From an uncultured Flavobacteriales bacterium (lineage in GTDB: Bacteria; Bacteroidota; Bacteroidia; Flavobacteriales_D; Sanyastnellaceae), in the NCBI GenBank assembly GCA_913041135.1, contig CAJWIF010000001.1, positions 1 to 64,000 of the forward strand: a stretch of 64,000 nucleotides of DNA. The letters run 5' to 3'. Below are positions 53,123 through 60,234 of this stretch, in pieces. The notes below the pieces were generated by a model. It did not search any database. It was given only the letters and a program-made list of their open reading frames with translations, and was not told the DNA's origin. Positions within the stretch are counted from its first letter, which is position 1. The number at the start of each line of letters is the position of its first letter. The translations under genes were made by a program, and so were the position numbers.

Positions 53123-54990
53123 TCCATCAAGGATATGATGTTATCGTCGTTGGGGCGGGTCACGCAGGAAACGAAGCGGCTGCGGCTTCAGCGAACCTTG
53201 GTGCCCGCACCCTTTTGATCACCATGAACATGGGCGTCATTGGCCAAATGTCATGCAACCCAGCCATGGGTGGGATTGCCAAAGGGCAAATCATCCGAGA
53301 AATTGACGCCATGGGCGGGTACTCTGGAGTTGTGAGTGATCACAGCGCAATCCAGTTCCGTATGCTCAATCGATCCAAGGGGCCAGCTATGTGGTCTCCA
53401 CGTACTCAGAACGACCGGATGCGCTTCGCTGAAAAGTGGCGTTTAATGCTTGAAGGCACTCCCCTACTCGACTTCTGGCAAGATGCCGTCACCGAACTGA
53501 TTATTGAAAATGGCGTTTGCTGCGGTGTAAGAACGCAATTGGGTTCGACCATTCGGTCCAAATCCGTTGTTGTCACGGCAGGTACATTTCTAAATGGTCT
53601 GATGCATATCGGAGAAAAACAATTTGGCGGTGGACGTGCAGGTGAACGTTCAGCTGTTGGGATCACAGAGCAGTTGGTCGAAAATGGCTTTACAGCCGAC
53701 CGCATGAAAACGGGCACACCCCCTCGCGTCGATGGAAGAAGTATTCATTACAGCGTCTTAGAAGAACAACTTGGAGACCCTGATCCTCGGCGTTTCTCTT
53801 ACACAGACACCCCTATATTACAAAATCAACGAAGCTGTCACATCGCTCACACCAACGTCCAGGTCCACGACATCCTGCGCGACGGGTTCGACCGATCACC
53901 TATGTTCAATGGCCGCATTCAAGGTCTTGGCCCGCGCTATTGCCCGAGTATTGAAGATAAAATTGAGCGATTCCACACCAAGGATTCACACCAGTTATTT
54001 GTCGAACCAGAAGGATGGGAAACAGTCGAAGTCTATGTCAATGGCTTCAGCACAAGCCTACCTGAAGACATCCAAGTGAAAGCGCTTCGTTGTGTTCCTG
54101 GTTTCGAAGGCGTGAAATTCTTTCGACCTGGATATGCTGTCGAATACGACTTCTTCCACCCCACCCAGCTCAAGCACAGCCTAGAAACCAAGCAGCTTCA
54201 AAACCTATTCTTCGCTGGTCAGATTAACGGTACAACTGGATATGAAGAAGCCGCCGCTCAAGGTTTAATGGCCGGAATCAATGCTGCACGTTCCACGTGG
54301 AACAAACCACCAGTCGTCCTCAAAAGAAATGAAGCATACATCGGTGTGCTCATCGACGATCTCGTTACCAAAGGCACCAAGGAGCCTTACCGCATGTTCA
54401 CGTCACGTGCGGAATACCGCATCCTTTTGCGCCAAGACAACGCCGACCAGCGCCTCACCCCTTTATCACACGCTATCGGGTTGGCATCGAGCGAGCGCAT
54501 GGAAACATTGGAGTCCAAGATCAAGACCATGCGGTCGTTCAAGACCCAACTCGAAAAAACAAGCGTCAGCCCAGACCAAGCTCAAACGCTTCTCGAATCG
54601 ATCCAAAGCGCACCTTTACAACAAAAGCAAAAAGCCATTTCCGTGTTAAATCGGCCCGGTGTTGGCGCACAATTAATGTTTGACCATATCCCGGAAATCG
54701 ACGCCATCGGCAAACACTTGCAAATGGACATTGAAACCCTGGAGGCTATTGAGGTTCAAATCAAGTATGCGGGATACATTGAAAAGGAACAGGCAATCGC
54801 TGACAAATTGCAGCGATTGCATCACGTTGCCATACCGAATGACTTCAATTATCACGCACTCGAATCCTTGAGTAGCGAAGCCCGCGAGAAACTCACAGAA
54901 ACGAAACCCGAAACGCTTGCCGGCGCTTCCCGTATTTCTGGAGTCAGCGCGTCTGATCTGGCTGTTTTGCTTGTGAATCTCGGCCGATAA
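53119..54990 (+). CDS. mnmG: tRNA uridine 5-carboxymethylaminomethyl modification enzyme MnmG
   Basis: This is an FAD enzyme that, with MnmE, forms cmnm5U34 in tRNAs. Length is 623 residues from the ATG at 53119. The FAD loop is YDVIVVGAGHAGNEAAAA, followed by MSCNPAMGGIAKGQIIREID, the Cys-containing GTPPRVDGRSI, FAGQINGTTGYEEAAAQG, and a C-terminal helical MnmE-binding part. Its + strand is markedly C-rich compared with genes to the right, and it contains a parS-like palindrome at 54289-54304. In E. coli mnmG lies beside oriC, which is relevant to the neighbouring parS. Confidence 0.97.
   Translation: MIHQGYDVIVVGAGHAGNEAAAASANLGARTLLITMNMGVIGQMSCNPAMGGIAKGQIIREIDAMGGYSGVVSDHSAIQFRMLNRSKGPAMWSPRTQNDRMRFAEKWRLMLEGTPLLDFWQDAVTELIIENGVCCGVRTQLGSTIRSKSVVVTAGTFLNGLMHIGEKQFGGGRAGERSAVGITEQLVENGFTADRMKTGTPPRVDGRSIHYSVLEEQLGDPDPRRFSYTDTPILQNQRSCHIAHTNVQVHDILRDGFDRSPMFNGRIQGLGPRYCPSIEDKIERFHTKDSHQLFVEPEGWETVEVYVNGFSTSLPEDIQVKALRCVPGFEGVKFFRPGYAVEYDFFHPTQLKHSLETKQLQNLFFAGQINGTTGYEEAAAQGLMAGINAARSTWNKPPVVLKRNEAYIGVLIDDLVTKGTKEPYRMFTSRAEYRILLRQDNADQRLTPLSHAIGLASSERMETLESKIKTMRSFKTQLEKTSVSPDQAQTLLESIQSAPLQQKQKAISVLNRPGVGAQLMFDHIPEIDAIGKHLQMDIETLEAIEVQIKYAGYIEKEQAIADKLQRLHHVAIPNDFNYHALESLSSEAREKLTETKPETLAGASRISGVSASDLAVLLVNLGR
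54289..54304. promoter_or_regulatory. Second, imperfect parS-like palindrome inside mnmG
   Basis: CGTTCCACGTGGAACA contains the perfect palindrome GTTCCACGTGGAAC. It matches the parS consensus TGTTnCACGTGAAACA at all but the first base and position 12. It lies in the mnmG coding region about 700 bases from the perfect site. Binding by ParB is uncertain. Confidence 0.4.
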
Positions 54991-54994
54991 GCAC

Positions 54995-55010
54995 TGTTCC
55001 ACGTGAAACA
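54995..55010. promoter_or_regulatory. parS centromere site (ParB-binding)
   Basis: TGTTCCACGTGAAACA is an exact match to the widely conserved chromosomal parS consensus TGTTnCACGTGAAACA. ParB loads here and spreads, and ParA segregates the origin region; parS sites usually cluster near oriC. The site lies five bases after the mnmG stop. parA and parB are not in the window. Confidence 0.88.
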
Positions 55011-55017
55011 GTATCAC

Positions 55018-55040
55018 CTGGGCCTTTTTAAGGGGCCCTG
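55018..55040 (+). terminator. Weak hairpin after mnmG and parS
   Basis: GGGCC and GGCCC can pair around a T-rich loop, with a C-G pair one mismatch further out. No T-run follows, so its role as a terminator for mnmG is doubtful. Confidence 0.3.
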
Positions 55041-55091
55041 TAGCGTTTAAAGACTTCACGTAACCTCTACGTTCTCTTTTCCCTATTTTTT

Positions 55092-55104
55092 ATTCTTTAC
55101 ACAA
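55092..55104 (+). repeat. 13-base element ATTCTTTACACAA, copy 1
   Basis: The same 13 bases recur at 60059-60071, the other large AT-rich gap in this part of the window. Both copies are non-coding. It could be a DNA-binding site or coincidence. Confidence 0.35.
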
Positions 55105-55177
55105 AGAACTGTAAATCAGATATTTAAACACATAGTTACTGCCAAGAAGAGCCCTCGGGTCTTGGTCGAGCACGAAC

Positions 55178-55185
55178 TATCTTTG
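55178..55185 (+). promoter_or_regulatory. -7 box (TATCTTTG) of the aldehyde dehydrogenase gene
   Basis: TATCTTTG fits TAnnTTTG, 25 bases before the ATG at 55211. It should drive the dehydrogenase and the coupled TlpA-like gene. Confidence 0.6.
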
Positions 55186-55210
55186 CACCTCCAATAAGAA
55201 CAGATACACA

Positions 55211-56743
55211 ATGGACATTCAAAACATTCTCTCCACACTCGGAATCCAAGATCACAACCACGGCGTTATGATTGGGAAGCGGGCCTTTGGAAGCGGAGCC
55301 ACTATTGATTCAATTTCACCGGTAGACGGAAAGCGGATTGCTTCAGTTTCAAGCGCAACGGCGGCAGACTATGCTGAAGTCATGGAGCACGCTCAAGCTG
55401 CATTCCTCGATTGGAGACATGTTCCTGCGCCAAAACGAGGCGAGGCCGTTCGGCAATTCGGTGATGCCCTTCGTGCAAAGAAGGATGCTTTAGGAGCGTT
55501 AGTGAGTTATGAGATGGGTAAATCACTCCAAGAAGGTTTGGGTGAGGTACAGGAGATGATTGATATCTGTGATTTCGCAGTCGGTCAAAGCCGTCAATTG
55601 TATGGAATGACAACACACTCTGAACGTCCTCTTCACCGCATGTATGAGCAGTACCACCCAATGGGAGTGGTGGGAATCATTTCTGCTTTTAATTTTCCAG
55701 TAGCCGTATGGGCTTGGAACACTGCGCTCGCTTGGGTTTGTGGTGATTCTTGCGTGTGGAAGCCTTCTGAAAAGAGCGCGCTTTGTTCCATTGCTTGCCA
55801 GCACATTTGGAATGAGGTTGCTGAAGCCAATGACGTTCCTGCAGCGCTTTCTTGCGTTGTGAATGGCATGGCTGATGTAGGAGAAATGTTGAGTAATGAT
55901 CCCATGGTGCCTCTTGTGAGCGCCACAGGTAGCACACGAATGGGTAAGGCTGTTGCTAAAGCTGTTGCCGGACGTTTGGGCCGATCGCTTTTAGAGTTGG
56001 GTGGAAACAACGCCATTATTATTGCTCCTGATGCTGATTTGAAAATGGTCGTTCCTGCCGCTGTGTTTGGCGCTGTCGGCACGTGCGGTCAACGGTGTAC
56101 TTCTACACGTCGTTTGATCATCCATCGTTCCATTTACGATCAAGTCAAAACTGTGCTGAAAAACGCCTACAGCCAACTCACCATTGGCAACCCATTGGAT
56201 GAGTCCAACCATGTTGGGCCGTTGACAGACCAAGCGGCTGTTGCAACCTATCTCGCTGCACTGCAATCCGTAAAGGATCAAGGAGGTACGTTTGTGGTCG
56301 AAGGAGGTTTGTTGGAGGGTCCTGGTTATGAGAGCGGTTGTTATGTCAGCCCTAGTATCGCTGAGGCTTCTAACGATCTAGCAATTGTTCAACATGAGAC
56401 GTTCGCACCTTTGCTTTATATGATGGCATACGACACCTTAGATGAAGCCATTGCATTGCAAAACGGCGTTGCTCAGGGATTGTCTTCTGCTATTATGACG
56501 AACAATGTCCAGGAGGCTGAGTGGTTTTTGTCTGTCAATGGTTCCGATTGTGGAATTGCAAACGTCAACATCGGCACATCAGGAGCGGAGATTGGAGGAG
56601 CGTTTGGAGGAGAAAAAGAAACAGGAGGGGGGCGCGAGTCTGGATCAGATGCTTGGAAAGCTTACATGCGCCGACAAACAAACACCATCAACTACGGATC
56701 AACCCTTCCATTGGCACAAGGGATTCAATTCGACTTGGGTTGA
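55211..56743 (+). CDS. Aldehyde dehydrogenase, ALDH7 (aminoadipate semialdehyde dehydrogenase-like)
   Basis: This is an NAD(P)-dependent dehydrogenase of 510 residues. The NAD-binding and catalytic segments are ISAFNFPVAVWAWN, WKPSEKSALC, LELGGNNAIII with the general-base Glu, and the nucleophile region GTCGQRCTSTRRL. The Cys within CTSTRRL context and the overall motif set point to the ALDH7/antiquitin group, which oxidises aminoadipate semialdehyde in lysine degradation and related aldehydes. The substrate is inferred only. The TlpA-like gene starts one base after the stop. Confidence 0.92.
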   Translation: MDIQNILSTLGIQDHNHGVMIGKRAFGSGATIDSISPVDGKRIASVSSATAADYAEVMEHAQAAFLDWRHVPAPKRGEAVRQFGDALRAKKDALGALVSYEMGKSLQEGLGEVQEMIDICDFAVGQSRQLYGMTTHSERPLHRMYEQYHPMGVVGIISAFNFPVAVWAWNTALAWVCGDSCVWKPSEKSALCSIACQHIWNEVAEANDVPAALSCVVNGMADVGEMLSNDPMVPLVSATGSTRMGKAVAKAVAGRLGRSLLELGGNNAIIIAPDADLKMVVPAAVFGAVGTCGQRCTSTRRLIIHRSIYDQVKTVLKNAYSQLTIGNPLDESNHVGPLTDQAAVATYLAALQSVKDQGGTFVVEGGLLEGPGYESGCYVSPSIAEASNDLAIVQHETFAPLLYMMAYDTLDEAIALQNGVAQGLSSAIMTNNVQEAEWFLSVNGSDCGIANVNIGTSGAEIGGAFGGEKETGGGRESGSDAWKAYMRRQTNTINYGSTLPLAQGIQFDLG

Positions 56744-56744
56744 T

Positions 56745-57902
56745 ATGAGGTGGATCGCCACGTGTGTTGTCTGTGTTTCACTCTTTGTCCGCTGCGCTGA
56801 AGTCAACAAAACACAAGACAACCTCGAGGTGGTGTTCCATCTCAATGATAGTACGCGCGTATCGTTTCCTTTGCAGCAACAAAACGACCTCTTTACCCTT
56901 CAAAACGGTGGAGAGGAAATGGAGTTGCTTCGAACCAACGACTCTACGTTTGTGGTGCCTGTTTTTGGCGGTTCGTGGGTGTTGGATTCAACGGAGAGGA
57001 GAGGGGTGTGGACGGATTCCTTGCGGTCACCCAACTACCGCGTAGATTTTGACATTCAACTCCGGTCTTCTGTCATCAACACAGGCGAGGCTCCAGAGGG
57101 TACTTGGGATGTTTGGTTTGGTGATAGCGATACCAGCGCGTTCGCTGATGCACAGTTGGATCTTCATCGTGTTGCGGGTAGCATGACCGGAACGATGCGA
57201 ACCCCTACCGGGGATTATCGCTTTTTCTCCGGGGTTTATCGCTCTGGCTTGCTTCATATGCAGACCTATGATGGGGCCCACCTCTATTGCTTCAAAGCGC
57301 GCTACAGTCAGGGAAGTTGGATCGACGGTAGTTTTTATAGCGGCAACCATTACCACACGCAGTGGTCCGGTCGCGGTGGTCGTGTTTGGCCAAACGGTGA
57401 TACCGTTGAAGAAATTCAAGTCTCAGACTCAGACCTTTTGATCACCAGCCTCGATCGGAATGGGTCGTCTGTAGAGGTGTCTTTGGTTCCTAAACCCGGT
57501 GAGGTCGTTGTTGTAGACATCCTAGGAACGTGGTGCCCAAACTGCATGGATGAAGTCCGTTTACTTCGAGAGGTTCAGGAAAACCACCCGGGCATTCGTG
57601 TCATTTCCATGGCATACGAGAGGGACACCACTGCCTTAGATGTATACCGTCGATTGGATTTTTACCGCTCACAATTGGGAATCAACTGGGAGGTGTATTG
57701 GGGAGGAGCCGCTAGCAAAACAATCGCTGCGCGCACTTTCCCTTTCTTGGATCAGGTTCTGAGCTTTCCTACTACGCTCTTTATCCACCCCAACGGACGC
57801 GTAGCGATCCATTCCGGCTTCAATGGGCCCGCAACAGGGGCAGCGTATGAAGCAGAGAAAAACAAGTTCAATCAACTCCTCTCTGCAACTCCTGGGTTTT
57901 AA
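56745..57902 (+). CDS. TlpA/thioredoxin-domain envelope protein
   Basis: This is a 385-residue protein from the ATG at 56745. A hydrophobic N-terminal segment (ATCVVCVSLFV) ends at Arg-Cys, so it is a signal peptide or poor lipobox. A beta-rich ~220-residue domain follows, as in the DUF4369-like fore-domains of Bacteroidota TlpA proteins, although I do not recognise the family. The C-terminal thioredoxin fold (about 240-385) carries the redox motif WCPNC in VVDILGTWCPNCMDEVRLL and a cis-Pro region (SFPTTLFIHPNGRV). It probably reduces or oxidises disulfides in the periplasm. The TAA abuts the convergent RpiB-M28 stop with no gap. Confidence 0.88.
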   Translation: MRWIATCVVCVSLFVRCAEVNKTQDNLEVVFHLNDSTRVSFPLQQQNDLFTLQNGGEEMELLRTNDSTFVVPVFGGSWVLDSTERRGVWTDSLRSPNYRVDFDIQLRSSVINTGEAPEGTWDVWFGDSDTSAFADAQLDLHRVAGSMTGTMRTPTGDYRFFSGVYRSGLLHMQTYDGAHLYCFKARYSQGSWIDGSFYSGNHYHTQWSGRGGRVWPNGDTVEEIQVSDSDLLITSLDRNGSSVEVSLVPKPGEVVVVDILGTWCPNCMDEVRLLREVQENHPGIRVISMAYERDTTALDVYRRLDFYRSQLGINWEVYWGGAASKTIAARTFPFLDQVLSFPTTLFIHPNGRVAIHSGFNGPATGAAYEAEKNKFNQLLSATPGF

Positions 57903-59852
57903 TTATTTCTCTGGGAAATCATTTTCCATATCAACCTCGATACGCTTGTCTTGGTTGGCGAGTTGCCACGCCGTATGAAACACCAGGCGTCCAATCTCAG
58001 CCGTCTTGTCGTAGTGGATTTTCTCCGGATCATCTCCCGGTTTATGATAATCTTCGTGCACACCGCTGAAGTAGAAAATCACAGGAATGTTGTGTTTCGC
58101 AAAATTGTAGTGATCAGACCGGTAGTAAAAACGATTCGGATCATCCGGTGCGTTGAATGTATAATCCAATGCCAATTGCGTGAACTCACTGTTCGCGTTT
58201 TCACTGATCTCATGAAGCTCAGAAGACAGCTTATCTGACCCAATGAGATACACATACCGATCGTCATCCGGGTGTGCCTCATCTGTCCTTCCGATCATAT
58301 CGATATTGAGGTTGGCGACGGTGTTTTCAAGTGGCCAAACAGGATGATCTGAATACCATTCACTTCCTAACAAACCTTTTTCCTCTCCAACAACCGTCAT
58401 CAACAACACACTCCGGCGAGGCCCTTCTCCGGCATCCACAGCCGCCATCATGGCTTGAGCCAGCTCCAAGACCGTAACCGTCCCTGAACCGTCGTCGTCC
58501 GCCCCGTTATGGATTTCACCGTCGATCACACCCACGTGATCATAGTGTGCTGTAATCACCACCAACTCCTCCCGTAACACAGAGTCTCTTCCTGGAATAT
58601 AACCGAGTACGTTTTGCGTGTTGAATTTCCCTGAACGATCGTCCAGGTTAAAAGACCAGCTCGCTGTTGGCATTGACTGAGCTGTTATGACTACACCCTT
58701 CGCTTTCTTCTTCTGGACCTTTTTCCAGTTTTTCAAGGTTGTTTGACCCCACCAACCCTTGGTTGAACTGCCTTCCATGAAAAAAGTAGGTAAACGCGTT
58801 CCTTCTGTTTCTTTTGGATCCGGTTGATCCAGTCGCATTGACTTTCTCAATAACCAAGGTTTTAAACGGCCTTTATACGCTCCCAACCCTTCACCTATGA
58901 CAACTAAAGCTCTGGCTCCGCTGGCCTCTGCGTTCATCCGCTTCTTTTCAAGACCATCGCGCCAATTCTCCTCCGCTGCACCCGCTGTTCCCGAAAAAAC
59001 AACCACCACTGAACCGGTACAATCCAACCCTCTAAAATCATCTGGTTCACCCCAGGAAGCAAACACCATTGGAAGGTTTTCCATTGACTTGTCCCGGATA
59101 CCCGGATAGAATACATACTCCTCTAAAAATTCAAAGGACGTCCCTGAAACCGTCAGGCTTCCCCCTAAAATTTGCGATCGAACCATCGATACCTCTTGGT
59201 AATAACCTGCTTCATGGTACGGTGCTATCCCAACAGACTCGAAATAACTCGATATGTAAGCGGCCGCTTTTTCTGCACCAGGTTCTCCTGTTTCACGCCC
59301 CTCAAAAGCATCACTCGCGAGCACCGTTAGATGGTTTTCCAAATCGCTTGCGTTGATTGTTTCAGCCCACTTTGTGGGTTGCGCTGATAGCACTGAAAAC
59401 AAGGCCATGAAACCAACCAAGCTCGCACACGCTATTTTACCCACACGCCGATCATGCCGACCTCCTTCAAATTCCTCTGATAAGAACGTTGTGACGATAT
59501 CCAAAGCTTCAGCTTCATCAACAAACCGCGCAGGGATGCAGATGATATTTGCGTTATTATGTTGTCTTGTTAGCGCTGCCGTTTCAGCACTCCATGCTAT
59601 CCCTGCCCGCACGGCTTGGTGTTTGTTGGCTGTCATCGCCACACCATTTGCAGAGCCACAAATAAGGATACCTCTGTCCACTTCTTCGTTTTGAACATCC
59701 AGCGCCACTTGGTGCGCATGGTCCGGATAATCTACACTTTCGTTGGAATCTGTTCCCCGATTGATTACTTCGTGGCCTTTGGATACTAACTGTTCCGTGA
59801 TTACCTTTTTAAGTGCTGGACCGGCGTGATCGCCTCCAATTGAAATGCGCAT
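57903..59852 (-). CDS. RpiB-M28 peptidase fusion protein
   Basis: This is one open frame of 649 residues from the ATG at 59852. Residues 1-142 are a complete ribose-5-phosphate isomerase B, with RISIGGDHAGPALK, the catalytic region ILICGSANGVAM and the canonical end EGGRHDRRVGKIAC. A hydrophobic signal-like segment (SLVGFMALFSVLSAQ) follows directly, then a complete M28 metallopeptidase of about 490 residues. A PA-like insert precedes VITAHYDHVG, NGADDDGSGT, VVGEEKGLLGS, DMIGRT and the zinc ligand SDHYNFAKH. A cytosolic enzyme joined to an exported peptidase is odd. An internal GTG at 59444 or ATG at 59408 could start the peptidase alone, making this two overlapping genes without a stop between them. 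Both parts look intact. Confidence 0.85.
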   Translation of the reverse strand: MRISIGGDHAGPALKKVITEQLVSKGHEVINRGTDSNESVDYPDHAHQVALDVQNEEVDRGILICGSANGVAMTANKHQAVRAGIAWSAETAALTRQHNNANIICIPARFVDEAEALDIVTTFLSEEFEGGRHDRRVGKIACASLVGFMALFSVLSAQPTKWAETINASDLENHLTVLASDAFEGRETGEPGAEKAAAYISSYFESVGIAPYHEAGYYQEVSMVRSQILGGSLTVSGTSFEFLEEYVFYPGIRDKSMENLPMVFASWGEPDDFRGLDCTGSVVVVFSGTAGAAEENWRDGLEKKRMNAEASGARALVVIGEGLGAYKGRLKPWLLRKSMRLDQPDPKETEGTRLPTFFMEGSSTKGWWGQTTLKNWKKVQKKKAKGVVITAQSMPTASWSFNLDDRSGKFNTQNVLGYIPGRDSVLREELVVITAHYDHVGVIDGEIHNGADDDGSGTVTVLELAQAMMAAVDAGEGPRRSVLLMTVVGEEKGLLGSEWYSDHPVWPLENTVANLNIDMIGRTDEAHPDDDRYVYLIGSDKLSSELHEISENANSEFTQLALDYTFNAPDDPNRFYYRSDHYNFAKHNIPVIFYFSGVHEDYHKPGDDPEKIHYDKTAEIGRLVFHTAWQLANQDKRIEVDMENDFPEK

Positions 59853-60234
59853 GGATTCAAATTTCAAGCAAGTTAATTAACAACCCACTCGTTGATAGCG
59901 TTAATCTTCCGTTTACAACTCCTAACAACTCATACTTGCTATTTCCAGCTCTCAAACGTAAGCCAACCTTGACGTGATTTATCCAACTAATTTGGTTGGA
60001 AGTTTTCGTTCATTTTATCACCCAACTTCACTCAATTACGGACAACTTGCATGTGTGAATTCTTTACACAACCAACAAAGACCCCAAGCTGTTAATGAAA
60101 CCATTAAACCATTGATTTACACTATCCTCTTATTAGATTCTATGTTTAAAACCACCCCAAATATTGTTCAGAATTCATAAAATCTACTTCCATTGCATCA
60201 TGTTACCAACCGTTTCAACAGACCTATAGTTACT
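59853..60234. other. AT-rich intergenic region between rpiB-M28 and the YwqK-like gene
   Basis: This is a 382-base gap between divergently transcribed genes. It is clearly AT-rich and contains the ATTCTTTACACAA element at 60059-60071 within a small TGTG/CACA inverted arrangement. A near-match to a DnaA box (TTATCCAAC) is at about 59980. A 68-codon frame at 59974-60180 lacks family features and is not called. TATAGTTA just before 60235 could be a poor -7 box. Confidence 0.5.
60059..60071 (+). repeat. 13-base element ATTCTTTACACAA, copy 2
   Basis: This is identical to 55092-55104. The flanks TGTG and CACA make a partial inverted repeat here. Function is unknown. Confidence 0.35.

Larger units (their letters stand above)
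54991..55210. other. Intergenic region with parS and AT-rich tract, candidate origin region
   Basis: This is a 220-base gap. From left to right it holds the parS site, a weak hairpin and an AT-rich tract at about 55075-55135 that includes ATTCTTTACACAA. The TATCTTTG promoter of the aldehyde dehydrogenase follows. I see no clear cluster of TTATCCACA DnaA boxes, so the exact oriC, if nearby, is not proven. The + strand changes from C-rich to G-rich coding across this gap. Confidence 0.45.

Noticed and set aside
55080-55140. Classical DnaA box cluster for oriC
   Set aside because: I found only partial matches such as TTTACACA, and TTATCCAAC farther right. No repeated TTATCCACA was seen, so I do not call an origin.
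59440-59470. Frameshift within the RpiB-M28 fusion
   Set aside because: The RpiB C terminus is conserved right up to KIAC in the same frame as the peptidase, so no shift is needed. A lost stop codon by sequencing error cannot be excluded.
59974-60180. 68-codon frame in the AT-rich gap
   Set aside because: It has no recognisable family and no promoter box close to its start, and it ends in a repeat-bearing non-coding region. It is probably chance.
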